Shown here: positions 13,686 to 21,733 of the stretch, piece by piece
Layout of the letters: the number at the start of each line of letters is the position of its first letter
How positions within the stretch are numbered: the first letter of the stretch is position 1
NCBI RefSeq assembly: GCF_000382285.1
Contig: NZ_KB907933.1
Location: forward strand, 1 to 64,000
Length of the DNA: 64,000 nt
Source of the DNA: Solimonas variicoloris DSM 15731
GTDB lineage: Bacteria; Pseudomonadota; Gammaproteobacteria; Nevskiales; Nevskiaceae
Direction of reading: 5' to 3'
Translations under genes and position numbers: made by a program
The notes under the pieces: model-generated
Seen by the model: the letters and a program-made list of their open reading frames with translations, nothing else
The model's database searches: none
Told to the model about the DNA's origin: nothing

Positions 13686-14951
13686 TCAGGCCGGATCGCC
13701 TAGCGCCGCGCGCGGCGGCGCGCGGCGCGGGATCAGCAGCACCAGCAGCGCCGCCAGCAGCATCGCGCCGATGAAGACCTGGAACGCCAGCGTGTAATCG
13801 CCGCGCGCGTCGAAGGCCTGGCCGACGAAGCGCACGGCGAGCAGCGTGACCAGCATGTTGAGCGGATTCATCAGGCCGAGCACGCCGCCGAAGGAGCGCG
13901 CGCCGAAGCGTTCGGCGACCAGCGCCGCCCACAGCGGCAGCTCGCCGCCGGTGGCGATGCCGGCGAGGCAGCACAGCACCAGCAGCAGCGGGAACGGCGG
14001 CTGCGCGATCAGCGCCAGCAGCAGCACGATCATGCAGGCGGCGACCACCAGCAGCAGCCAGCGCTTGTCGACGCGGTCGGCAAGCGCGCCGAACAGCAGC
14101 TTGCCGAGCACCGAGCAGAACGCCATCGCCGACATCAGCAGCGTCGCCTGCGCCAGGCCAATGCCGGCGTCGGTCGCGTACGGCACCAGCGACACCAGCA
14201 GCGCCTGATTGGTCGCGAACACCAGCGCAACCGACAGGCCGATGCACCAGAAGCTGCGCTCGGCGAGCAGCGCGCGCGTGGTCCACAGCGGCCCGTCGAG
14301 CGCGGCGCCGGCAACGGCCGCGGCGTCGCCGTCCGGATGCAGGCCGCGCTCCTGCGGGCGGTCGCGGATCACCAGCCAGGCGAGCAGCGGCATCAGCGCC
14401 GCGATCAGCGCCGCCTGCACCAGCAGCGCCGCGCGCCAGCCGTGCGCGGCGAGCACGAAGGCCATCAGCGGCACGATCACGCTGCCGCCGATCGAGGTCG
14501 CCACCGCGGCGACGCCGAGCGCCTTGCCGCGATGGCGCACGAACCAGCGCGTCGCCAGGGTGTTGGCGACCAGCGGGCCGATCGCCACCGAGCCCGGCGC
14601 GATCAGCAGCGCGATCGCCAGCGCGATCACGACGATCGAGTTGCTGCTGGCGACGATCAGCATGCCGGCCGCCATCGCCAGCGCGCCGGCGATCATCAGG
14701 CGGCGGAGCGAATGGCGGTCCATCCAGCGCCCGAGCAGCGGCGCCGACAGACCCATGCCGACGTAGAACAGCAGCATGCCGTTGTTGGCACTCGCGCGGC
14801 TGATGCCGAAGACCTCGCAGATCGGCTTCACGAACAGGCCGAAGGCGTAGATCGTGCTGCCGATCGCCAGCATCTCGCCGACGAAGGCGGCGGCCAGCAC
14901 CCACCAGCCGGCGAAGATCCGCGTGCCGCGCGGCCCTGCGTTCGCATGCAT
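13686..14951 (-). CDS. MFS transporter
   Basis: 421 residues with 12 predicted membrane segments. It shows the MFS loop motif after TM2 (GRWMDRHSLRRLM) and its repeat in the second half (GALADRVDKRWLL). Closest in style to the OFA/oxalate-formate and monocarboxylate-like MFS branch (SRASANNGMLLFYVGMGLSAP). Inner membrane. The DUF1329 gene lies 77 bases upstream on the same strand, with a strong hairpin in the gap, so it is probably in the same transcription unit as DUF1302/DUF1329 but at a different level. Likely moves a carboxylate or steroid-like acid (inference). Confidence 0.88.
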   Translation of the reverse strand: MHANAGPRGTRIFAGWWVLAAAFVGEMLAIGSTIYAFGLFVKPICEVFGISRASANNGMLLFYVGMGLSAPLLGRWMDRHSLRRLMIAGALAMAAGMLIVASSNSIVVIALAIALLIAPGSVAIGPLVANTLATRWFVRHRGKALGVAAVATSIGGSVIVPLMAFVLAAHGWRAALLVQAALIAALMPLLAWLVIRDRPQERGLHPDGDAAAVAGAALDGPLWTTRALLAERSFWCIGLSVALVFATNQALLVSLVPYATDAGIGLAQATLLMSAMAFCSVLGKLLFGALADRVDKRWLLLVVAACMIVLLLALIAQPPFPLLLVLCCLAGIATGGELPLWAALVAERFGARSFGGVLGLMNPLNMLVTLLAVRFVGQAFDARGDYTLAFQVFIGAMLLAALLVLLIPRRAPPRAALGDPA

Positions 14952-14977
14952 CGCTGTCGCTCCCGTGTGTCCGGGAC

Positions 14978-15014
14978 GGACGGCGCCGGCGCGCATCTCG
15001 TGCCGGCGCCGTCC
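14978..15014. promoter_or_regulatory. Strong intercistronic hairpin between DUF1329 and MFS genes
   Basis: Perfect 13-bp inverted repeat (GGACGGCGCCGGC and its complement) with an 11-base loop, 14 bases after the DUF1329 stop on the minus strand. Without a T tract it may stabilise the upstream mRNA or lower MFS expression rather than terminate. Confidence 0.55.
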
Positions 15015-15028
15015 GCGCGGAAGACCGC

Positions 15029-16399
15029 TCAGGTGCCGCCGCGGCGCACGCCGTCGGTGGTGAACTCGCCCGGCCGCGGCTCGCGGCGGTTGAAGCGCGA
15101 CGAGCTCGGTTCCTCGCTGGTGATGTTCTCGGCGCTGTACGAGCCGGCGAACAGGTCCTGATAGATGCTGGCGTTGAGGTAGTAGAACTTGCCGTCGTAG
15201 GCGTAGGTCGGGCAGTTCATCGCCGCGCGCCAGAGCTGGCCGCGCGTGTCGTAGTTGTCGGCCAGCAGCATGTGCCAGCTGTCCTCGTCGATGTACATGC
15301 GGCGCTTGCCGTAGACGTGGCGCGTGCCCGGCTTGAGCGTGCCTTCGATGACCCAGACGCGGTGCAGCTCGTAGCGGATCTGCTCCGGGTTCGGATGTCC
15401 GCGCGTCGAGATCAGGTCGGCGTACTTCATCGCCGGATCTTCGAGCCGGTTGGTGTGGTACGGCACGTAGACCTCGCGCTTGCCGATCAGCTTCCAGCTG
15501 AAGCGCTCCGGCGAGCCGTTGAAGCCGTTCTGCTCGTCGACCACGCGCGGGCCCGAATCCATCGGGTAGTCGTAGCCGACGTCCGGCGACTTGCGCAGGC
15601 GCCGCGAGCCCGGATCGTACTGCCAGGCCTGGCGCGGAAAGCCGATGAAGTCGAACGAGTTGACGGTGAAGGTGATCTTGCCGGCGTCGCGCGGCGGCGC
15701 CTTCTGCGTGCTGATGCTCGTCGAGTAGACGCCGTCGTCCCAGTTGGCGCGATCGTCGCCCTTGATGTAGCGGTTGTAGGCGACCAGCTCGGTGCGCGAC
15801 CAGGCGACGCTGCCGTTCGGCTGCACGTAGGCACCGACGTTCGGCGCCTCGTACATCCAGCCGGAGACCACCGACATGACGTTGTAGAGCACCTCGCTGC
15901 CGTCCTTCGGGATCGGGAACGCCGGCCCGCCGTAGGCGCCCTTGAGCGTCAGCCCGTCGTTGCTCAGCTGGGCGCTGGTCGCGTTGAGCTTGACGTTCTC
16001 GTAGACGCGGTCCTCGTAGCGGAAGTCGCGATGGGTCGGATAGACGTTCATCTTGTACGTCTGCGGATACTTCGCGAACAGCGCTTTCTGGCCCTCGCTG
16101 AGCTTGTCGGCGTACTGCGCGAGGTTCTGCGCGGTGATCGTGAACAGCGCTTTCTCGCCCGGATACGGATCGGCGTTGCGCTTGCCGTCGTACTGCACCT
16201 GCGGCGGCACGCCGAGCCACTTGCCGGACCAGGCCGGGATGCTGCCGTCGGCATTGCCGGCCTTCTCGGCACCGAGTGGCGTGAGCGTGGTGCCGAGGGC
16301 CTTGGCCTCGTCGGCGGAGACCGCCGCGTGCGCGGCGAGGCTGAACGCGAGCGGGATCGCCGCAGCGAGGGCGCGCGCGCAGGGGATGCGAATCGTCAT
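15029..16399 (-). CDS. DUF1329 outer-membrane lipoprotein-sorting-like protein
   Basis: 456 residues with a Sec signal peptide (MTIRIPCARALAAAIPLAFS, cleavage after AHA near residue 25). Typical DUF1329 features are present: VSADEAKALGTTLTPLGAEK, the WSGKW segment, RNADPYPGEKALFTIT and the YVPYHTNRLEDP...RYELHRVWVIEG core. DUF1329 proteins have a LolA/LolB-like fold, are periplasmic, and almost always accompany DUF1302 proteins in clusters for hydrophobic substrates, so they are thought to help move lipids or steroids across the envelope. Follows the DUF1302 gene by 11 bases on the minus strand: same operon. Confidence 0.93.
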   Translation of the reverse strand: MTIRIPCARALAAAIPLAFSLAAHAAVSADEAKALGTTLTPLGAEKAGNADGSIPAWSGKWLGVPPQVQYDGKRNADPYPGEKALFTITAQNLAQYADKLSEGQKALFAKYPQTYKMNVYPTHRDFRYEDRVYENVKLNATSAQLSNDGLTLKGAYGGPAFPIPKDGSEVLYNVMSVVSGWMYEAPNVGAYVQPNGSVAWSRTELVAYNRYIKGDDRANWDDGVYSTSISTQKAPPRDAGKITFTVNSFDFIGFPRQAWQYDPGSRRLRKSPDVGYDYPMDSGPRVVDEQNGFNGSPERFSWKLIGKREVYVPYHTNRLEDPAMKYADLISTRGHPNPEQIRYELHRVWVIEGTLKPGTRHVYGKRRMYIDEDSWHMLLADNYDTRGQLWRAAMNCPTYAYDGKFYYLNASIYQDLFAGSYSAENITSEEPSSSRFNRREPRPGEFTTDGVRRGGT

Positions 16400-16410
16400 G
16401 GTGCGTCTCC

Positions 16411-18057
16411 TCAGAAGCTGTACTTGGCGTTGAACGCGGCGTAGCTGCGGTCGGCGAGCGTGCGGTTTTCGAGGCTCGCGCCGCCGGCATAGCCGTTGTA
16501 GGTCAGGCCGAGTTCGAGGTTGTTGAGATACTTGAGCGTGCCGCCGACCGCGTAGCGAATGTCGCCCTTGCCGGTGTAGCTGCCGAGCGCGCCGCCGATC
16601 GCCGACTTGCCGGCAATGTCGTAGCCGTTGACCAGGCTCAGCGTGAAGTCCCAGCCGGCGAAGACCTGCTTGTAGCCAGCCTGGGCGAGGAACTGGATGG
16701 CGGTGGCGTCGCGCGTGTTGCTGATCTGCTCGAAGCGCATGCTGCCGCCCATGCCGTCCGGCACGACGATGGCGTCAACGTCCTGCACGTGCACGTAGCC
16801 GACTTCGCCGAGCAGCGTCAGGCTGTCCCACAGCGCCGTCGGCAGCAGCAGCTTGGTGACGTTGAGGTTGCCCTGCCAGACGTCGCCGCGCGTCGGCACC
16901 GGCGACGTGCCGACGTTGACGTTGAGGCCGGCGTCCTGACGCAGGCTCACCTCGGCGCCGATCGCCGCGCCGAACACTTCGCTCGACAGCGCCAGCGCCG
17001 ACATCTTGATGTCGTCGGTGTAGACGATCTGGTACTGGCTCGGGATCGCCAGCGTGCCGACGCCGGGAATCGTCACCGCCGTGGTCGTGGTCGTCGCACC
17101 GACCGGATTCTTGTCGTGATAGCGGATGTGGTAGGCCGAGACTTCGGTCGCCTCGCCGAACAGATAGCGCAGGCCGGCGCCCCACTGGCCGCTGTCGTCC
17201 GGTTCGAGGTCGCGGCCGCGCGGCACCTTGCTCGACAGGCCGAACAGGGCCAGCACCGGATCGAGCGGTTCGAGCTGCGGCACGCGCAGGAACGTGGCGC
17301 CGGGGCCGGTGACGTCGCTGGTGCTGAAGTAGCCGCCGACCGGATTGAGCTCGGTGCCCTTCCATTCCCACTGCCAGTAGCCCATCGCGCTGAAGCGGTC
17401 GGTGAGGCCCCACTGCGCGTAGATCTGGCCGGTCGGCAGCAGGATCTCCTTGACCTCGGTGCCCGGCACGTTGGACTTGGTCGCGTCGGCCGGCGCCTGC
17501 GCGCCGCTCATGTTCGGGAAGAACAGGCTCTCGCCCCACGACACCACCTGATTGCCGACGCGCACGTCGAGCGCGGTCGAGCCGATCGAGAAGTTGCCGT
17601 AGGCGTAGGCGTCGAGCAGGCGCGCGCGCTTGCCGAGGTAGTCGCGCGCCGAGCCGGTGAACTGGTCGTAGTCACCGGTGCGGTTGATGGTGGCCGGCGA
17701 GTCGTTGTCGTTCTTGTGGAAGTAGACGTCGTCGTAGAACGCGCTGCCGCGCACGAACACGCCGTAGCGGCGATAGCGGAAATTGGTTTCGGCAAGCAGC
17801 GCCAGGCGGTTGTTGATCAGCGCGCCCTTGTCGTAGTTGCGGTCGCCGTCGTCGCCGTTGACGTTCGAGATCAGCTTGGCGTCCGGATCGTCGACGCGCA
17901 CCGCCAGGCTGTAGGTCAGGTTCGCCAGGTAGTCGAGCGTGAAGCCCGAGCCGAGGTCGACGCTGCCGGCCCAGGCCGGCGCCGCCGCCAGCGCGGCGAC
18001 GATGCCCACGCCGACGCCCGCGCCCCGGCCGGCGCGCTTGTGCCTTCTCACTGCCAT
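16411..18057 (-). CDS. DUF1302 outer-membrane beta-barrel protein
   Basis: 548 residues with a signal peptide ending AWA near residue 30. Barrel character throughout: alternating aromatic/hydrophobic strands, YGVFVRGSAFYDDVYFHKND, LDVRVGNQVVSWGESLFFPN, and a C-terminal strand ending in Phe (AAFNAKYSF), the usual outer-membrane insertion signal. The family is tied to uptake of hydrophobic compounds. ATG 18057 has GGAGGAG upstream. It is the first gene of the DUF1302-DUF1329-(MFS) unit and is divergent from an AraC regulator, 288 bases apart, which probably controls it. Confidence 0.93.
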   Translation of the reverse strand: MAVRRHKRAGRGAGVGVGIVAALAAAPAWAGSVDLGSGFTLDYLANLTYSLAVRVDDPDAKLISNVNGDDGDRNYDKGALINNRLALLAETNFRYRRYGVFVRGSAFYDDVYFHKNDNDSPATINRTGDYDQFTGSARDYLGKRARLLDAYAYGNFSIGSTALDVRVGNQVVSWGESLFFPNMSGAQAPADATKSNVPGTEVKEILLPTGQIYAQWGLTDRFSAMGYWQWEWKGTELNPVGGYFSTSDVTGPGATFLRVPQLEPLDPVLALFGLSSKVPRGRDLEPDDSGQWGAGLRYLFGEATEVSAYHIRYHDKNPVGATTTTTAVTIPGVGTLAIPSQYQIVYTDDIKMSALALSSEVFGAAIGAEVSLRQDAGLNVNVGTSPVPTRGDVWQGNLNVTKLLLPTALWDSLTLLGEVGYVHVQDVDAIVVPDGMGGSMRFEQISNTRDATAIQFLAQAGYKQVFAGWDFTLSLVNGYDIAGKSAIGGALGSYTGKGDIRYAVGGTLKYLNNLELGLTYNGYAGGASLENRTLADRSYAAFNAKYSF

Positions 18058-18345
18058 GTTCTCTCCTCCGCACGTTCGCGTTGCTTGTGCCGCGGTCTGC
18101 GCCGCGGGTCGTCTTCGATGCAGCGCACCATCGGCGCGGCGTGGACGACCTGCCGAGCGTGCGCGTTCGGGGCCGCCGATTTCTTGGTGAATCCGTCGCG
18201 ACTTGTCGTTTTTTTCGTGCTGTCAGCTACCGCACGGCGGAGCGTCATCACCGCTCGTCCGGCCCGCCGATCTACGCTATCCGGATGACATCGGCCGACC
18301 CGGGCCGCGCTAGGCTCGTGCGCATTCCCGTGTGGAGGTTCGCCG

Positions 18346-19218
18346 ATGACGATGCCGGCCATCCCGAGCAGCGCGGTTTCACCGTCCTTCCATACCGTCG
18401 CCACCGTCGTCGCGGCCGGCGATCCGCGCCGCTGCGGCGCGCGCGGCTCGGTGATCGAGCTGCGCGATTCCGAGGTCGACTACTCCACCGCGCCCGCGCA
18501 TCTGTGCTTCTGGGTGCCGCTGTCCGGCGGCATCACCGTTTCGCCGCGCAAGGGTCAGGCCTACGGCGTCGCCGGCGAACGCCTGACCATCAGCCCGCCC
18601 GGCTCGGTCTGGCGCGGCGCGTGGCGCGGCCGCATGAGCACGATGATGCTGGAGATCCATCCGGCGGTGCTCGACGAGCTGGCGCCGGGCCGCGTCGTCT
18701 ATCCGAACCGCGGCGAGCTGCTGATCGCCGAGGACGCGACGCTGCGCCACAGCATCCTCGCGCTGCAGCACAGCCTGGCGCTGTCGACGCCGGACGACGG
18801 CCTGTTCGCCGGCCACATCGCACGCGCCGTCGCCTGGCACTATCTGCGCCGCTACTGCAGCACGCGCGTCGCCGACGACGACCGCCGCAAACTGACGCCG
18901 GCGCAGCTCAAGCGCGCGCTGGAACTGATCGACGCGCGGCTCGCCGACAAGCTCGCGCTCGACGAGCTGGCCGAACTGCTCGATCTCAGCGTCGCCACCT
19001 TCTGCCGCCGCTTCAAGCACAGCGTCGGCCTGCCGCCGTACCAGTACGTGCTGCGCACGCGCATCGAGCGCGCCAAGGCCCAGCTGGCGCGCCACGAGCG
19101 CTCGCTGTCGGAGATCGCGCAGGCGCTCGGCTTCTACGATCAGAGCCAGTTCAGCAACGCGTTCCGGCGCATCGTCGGCATCAGCCCGCGCGAATATCGC
19201 CGGCGGCTGCAGTCCTGA
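18346..19218 (+). CDS. AraC-family transcriptional regulator
   Basis: 290 residues. N-terminal cupin-like sensing domain (AraC-binding-like; HLCFWVPLSGGITVSPRKGQ). C-terminal double HTH at about 188-288: LDELAELLDLSVATFCRRF and LSEIAQALGFYDQSQFSNAF, then the ISPREYRRRL end. GGAGG lies seven bases before the ATG. Divergent from the DUF1302 gene; the shared 288-base intergenic region should contain its operators. Its own effector is unknown. Confidence 0.92.
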   Translation: MTMPAIPSSAVSPSFHTVATVVAAGDPRRCGARGSVIELRDSEVDYSTAPAHLCFWVPLSGGITVSPRKGQAYGVAGERLTISPPGSVWRGAWRGRMSTMMLEIHPAVLDELAPGRVVYPNRGELLIAEDATLRHSILALQHSLALSTPDDGLFAGHIARAVAWHYLRRYCSTRVADDDRRKLTPAQLKRALELIDARLADKLALDELAELLDLSVATFCRRFKHSVGLPPYQYVLRTRIERAKAQLARHERSLSEIAQALGFYDQSQFSNAFRRIVGISPREYRRRLQS

Positions 19219-19233
19219 AGAGGCGGCGCGCCC

Positions 19234-19989
19234 TCAGCGCCCGCCGACCATGCCGAGCAGCGCCTGCTTGATGCGCTGCAGGTGGCGATCGACGTGGCGC
19301 AGCTTGCGCTCGAAGACGTGCTCGACCGACAGTCCGGTGAGGAAGCAGTGCACGAAGGTCATCGCCTCGCGCAACTGCACGTCGTCGAGCGTCGAGTCGC
19401 TGAAGATCTCGCGCATCAGCTTCTGGTGGGCGCGGATGTGGCGCTCCTCGGCGCGGCTCGGCCGGGCGCGCTGGAAGCCGCGCATCGCCAGCAGGATTTC
19501 CAGCGCGACCAGATAAAGGTCGTCCTGGTAGTGCACCCACATCAGCTCGACGAAGCGGTCGACGCGGCCGGCCAGCGCGCCGCCGCGCAGCGCCGGATCG
19601 CTCATCCGCGCCGAGAACTGCCGGTGCGACATTTCCAGGATCGCGTCGAGGATGTCTTCCTTGGCGCCGAAGTGATGCTGGGCGGCGCCCCAGGTCATGC
19701 CGGCGCGCGCGGCGATGCGGCTGGCGGTGGCGTTGGCGAAGCCGCCTTCCTTGATCAGCGCGATGACGGCGCCGATGATCCTGTCGCGCGCCAGTTGCGC
19801 TTTCTGCGCCTGGCGGCCGAGCGGGGCATCGCCGGCCGCGGTGGCGCGGGGCGCCGCCGCCCGGGTCGCAGTCTTGCGAACCGCGGCTTTCTTCGCGGGC
19901 GGTTTGGGCGCGGTCTTGCGAACCGCGGTCTGCTGCTGGGGCGAGGCGGTCTTCGCGCGCGGACGCGCGCCGGGGGCAGGCTTGGCCAT
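19234..19989 (-). CDS. TetR-family repressor with a basic histone-H1-like N-terminal tail
   Basis: 251 residues. Residues 1-57 are an unusual Lys/Ala/Pro-rich tail (for example AVRKTAPKPPAKKAAVRKTA), like an H1-type DNA-contact tail. The TetR HTH follows at about 68-115 (ARDRIIGAVIALIKEGGF, then ASRIAARAGMTWGAAQHHFG), with a helical ligand domain to the end. It starts two bases after the KstD-like stop and is the last gene of the 28.5-19.2 kb operon, so it probably autoregulates it. TetR repressors of steroid genes (KstR/KstR2 in actinobacteria) respond to steroid-CoA intermediates; a comparable role is inferred. A candidate site is the TTGCAA pair upstream of the Rieske gene. Confidence 0.9.
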   Translation of the reverse strand: MAKPAPGARPRAKTASPQQQTAVRKTAPKPPAKKAAVRKTATRAAAPRATAAGDAPLGRQAQKAQLARDRIIGAVIALIKEGGFANATASRIAARAGMTWGAAQHHFGAKEDILDAILEMSHRQFSARMSDPALRGGALAGRVDRFVELMWVHYQDDLYLVALEILLAMRGFQRARPSRAEERHIRAHQKLMREIFSDSTLDDVQLREAMTFVHCFLTGLSVEHVFERKLRHVDRHLQRIKQALLGMVGGR

Positions 19990-19991
19990 CT

Positions 19992-21716
19992 TCAGGCGGG
20001 GGACGTGATGCGCTCGGAATCGGGGGCGCGATTGTCCACCAGATCGGCGCAGGCGTGCTCGGCGGCGAGAAAGCCGAAGGTCATCGCCGGCCCCAGCGTC
20101 GCGCCGGCGCCCGGATACCAGCGGCCGGTGACCGAGGCGGCGACGTTGCCGACCGCGTACAGGCCGGCGATCGGCCGGCCCTGCGTGTCGAGCACGCGCG
20201 CCTGCGCGTCGGTCGCCAGCCCGCCCTTGGTGCCGATGTCGCCGGGATGGATCTGCAGCGCGTGGTACGGCGCCTCCGTCAGCGGCGCCAGACAGGGATT
20301 CGGCTGCACGCGCACGTCGCCGTAGAGCCGGTCGTAGGGATTCTCGCCGCGCTGGAAATCCTCGTCGCGGCCGGCCGCCGCGAAGCCGTTGAAGCGCGCG
20401 ACCGTGGCGGCAAGACCGTCGCCGTCGATGCCGAGCCGGCCGGCCAGTTCGCGCAGCGTCGCGGCGCGCGTCAGCAACCCGCGGCGGATGCGCCGCGGCT
20501 GCAGCCAGTTCAGATGCATGCCGCCGGGCAGCAGCGGGCCGAACGGATACTCGCGGGCATAGCGCGCGTCGAAGATCAGCCAGGCCGGCAGGTTGCCGGC
20601 GCCGTACATCGCCTGCACCGCGGTCGTGTAGGCGACCGATTCGTTGAAGAAGCGCCGCCCCTGCGCGTTGACGACGATCGCGCCCGGCATCGAGCGCTCG
20701 GTGAACAGCATGCGCGCGCGATCCTCGCCGGCGATGTGCATCGTCGGCCCCCACCAGGCTTCGTCGAGCAGGCGCGTGCCGGCGCCGATCGCCTGCGCCG
20801 CGAGCAGCAGATCGCCGGTGTTGTGCGGGCTCGCCGCCGACCAGCGCGCATCGGTCGGCTGCGGCAGGTAGCGCTCGCGCAGCGCCTGGTTGTGCTCGAA
20901 CCCGCCGCTGCCGAGGATCACGCCGCGCCGCGCGCGAATCGTCTCGCAGCGGCCGCCGCGCTCGATCTCGACGCCGGTGACGGCGCCGTGCGCGTCGGTC
21001 AGCAGGCGCGTGACTGGCGCGCGCAGCCAGATCGGCACGCCGAGATCGAGCAGCGAGCGGCGCAGACGGCCGATCAGCGCGTTGCCCATCGTCAGGCGCC
21101 GCGAGCGTCGCGAGCGCAGCCGCCACGGCAGGTCGAGGGCGTAGACGGCGACCAGCTTCAGCAGCAGCCGCCACCAGCCGGGCGACTTGCTGAGCAGGAT
21201 CGCGCCCTCGGTGTTGCTGTAGCCGATCAGGCCGAGCACGCGCGTCTGCCGGTGCGGCTCCTGCAGATCGAGAAAGTCCGCGCCGAGCGCGCGCGCGTCG
21301 TACGGCAGCGGATCGACCGAGCGGCCGCCGCTCTTGGCGCCGGGCAGATGCTGGTAGTAATCGGCGTAGTAGGCCATCGCCTGATAGGCGACGCGGCTGT
21401 GCGCGCACAGCCAGCGCAGCATGCGCCGGCCGTGACGCACGAAGGCGCGCACGTTGGCGTCCGGCACGGTGTCACCGAGCAGCTGCCGCAGGTACTGCAG
21501 CGCCTCGTCCTCGCTGTCGTCGATGCCGCAGTCGGCCATCAGGTGATTGGCCGGAATCCACAGGCCGCCGCCGGAAGTCGCCGAGGTGCCGCCGTACTGC
21601 GCGGCCTTCTCGACGATCAGCACCCGGGCGCCGGCGTGCGCGGCGCGCAGTGCCGCGGTCAGCGCGCCGGCGCCGGAGCCGACGACGACGAGATCGGTTT
21701 CATGCTGTGCATCCAT
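19992..21716 (-). CDS. 3-ketosteroid dehydrogenase-like FAD flavoprotein (KstD family)
   Basis: 574 residues from MDAQHETD, which has GGAG six bases upstream; an ATG at 21737 overlapping the preceding stop is an alternative. FAD-binding DLVVVGSGAGALTAALRAA begins at residue 8 and GGTSATSGGGLWIPAN follows. The C-terminal motif YPGAGATLGPAMTFG (Tyr534, Gly538) matches the YPGxGxTxGPxMTF signature of 3-ketosteroid delta-1-dehydrogenase, whose active site uses that Tyr and the Gly four residues later. Expected reaction: 1,2- or 4,5-dehydrogenation of a 3-ketosteroid with electrons passed to the respiratory chain. No signal peptide, so cytoplasmic. The TetR gene follows by two bases. Confidence 0.87.
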   Translation of the reverse strand: MDAQHETDLVVVGSGAGALTAALRAAHAGARVLIVEKAAQYGGTSATSGGGLWIPANHLMADCGIDDSEDEALQYLRQLLGDTVPDANVRAFVRHGRRMLRWLCAHSRVAYQAMAYYADYYQHLPGAKSGGRSVDPLPYDARALGADFLDLQEPHRQTRVLGLIGYSNTEGAILLSKSPGWWRLLLKLVAVYALDLPWRLRSRRSRRLTMGNALIGRLRRSLLDLGVPIWLRAPVTRLLTDAHGAVTGVEIERGGRCETIRARRGVILGSGGFEHNQALRERYLPQPTDARWSAASPHNTGDLLLAAQAIGAGTRLLDEAWWGPTMHIAGEDRARMLFTERSMPGAIVVNAQGRRFFNESVAYTTAVQAMYGAGNLPAWLIFDARYAREYPFGPLLPGGMHLNWLQPRRIRRGLLTRAATLRELAGRLGIDGDGLAATVARFNGFAAAGRDEDFQRGENPYDRLYGDVRVQPNPCLAPLTEAPYHALQIHPGDIGTKGGLATDAQARVLDTQGRPIAGLYAVGNVAASVTGRWYPGAGATLGPAMTFGFLAAEHACADLVDNRAPDSERITSPA

Positions 21717-21733
21717 CGGCGGCTCCGCGCGCG

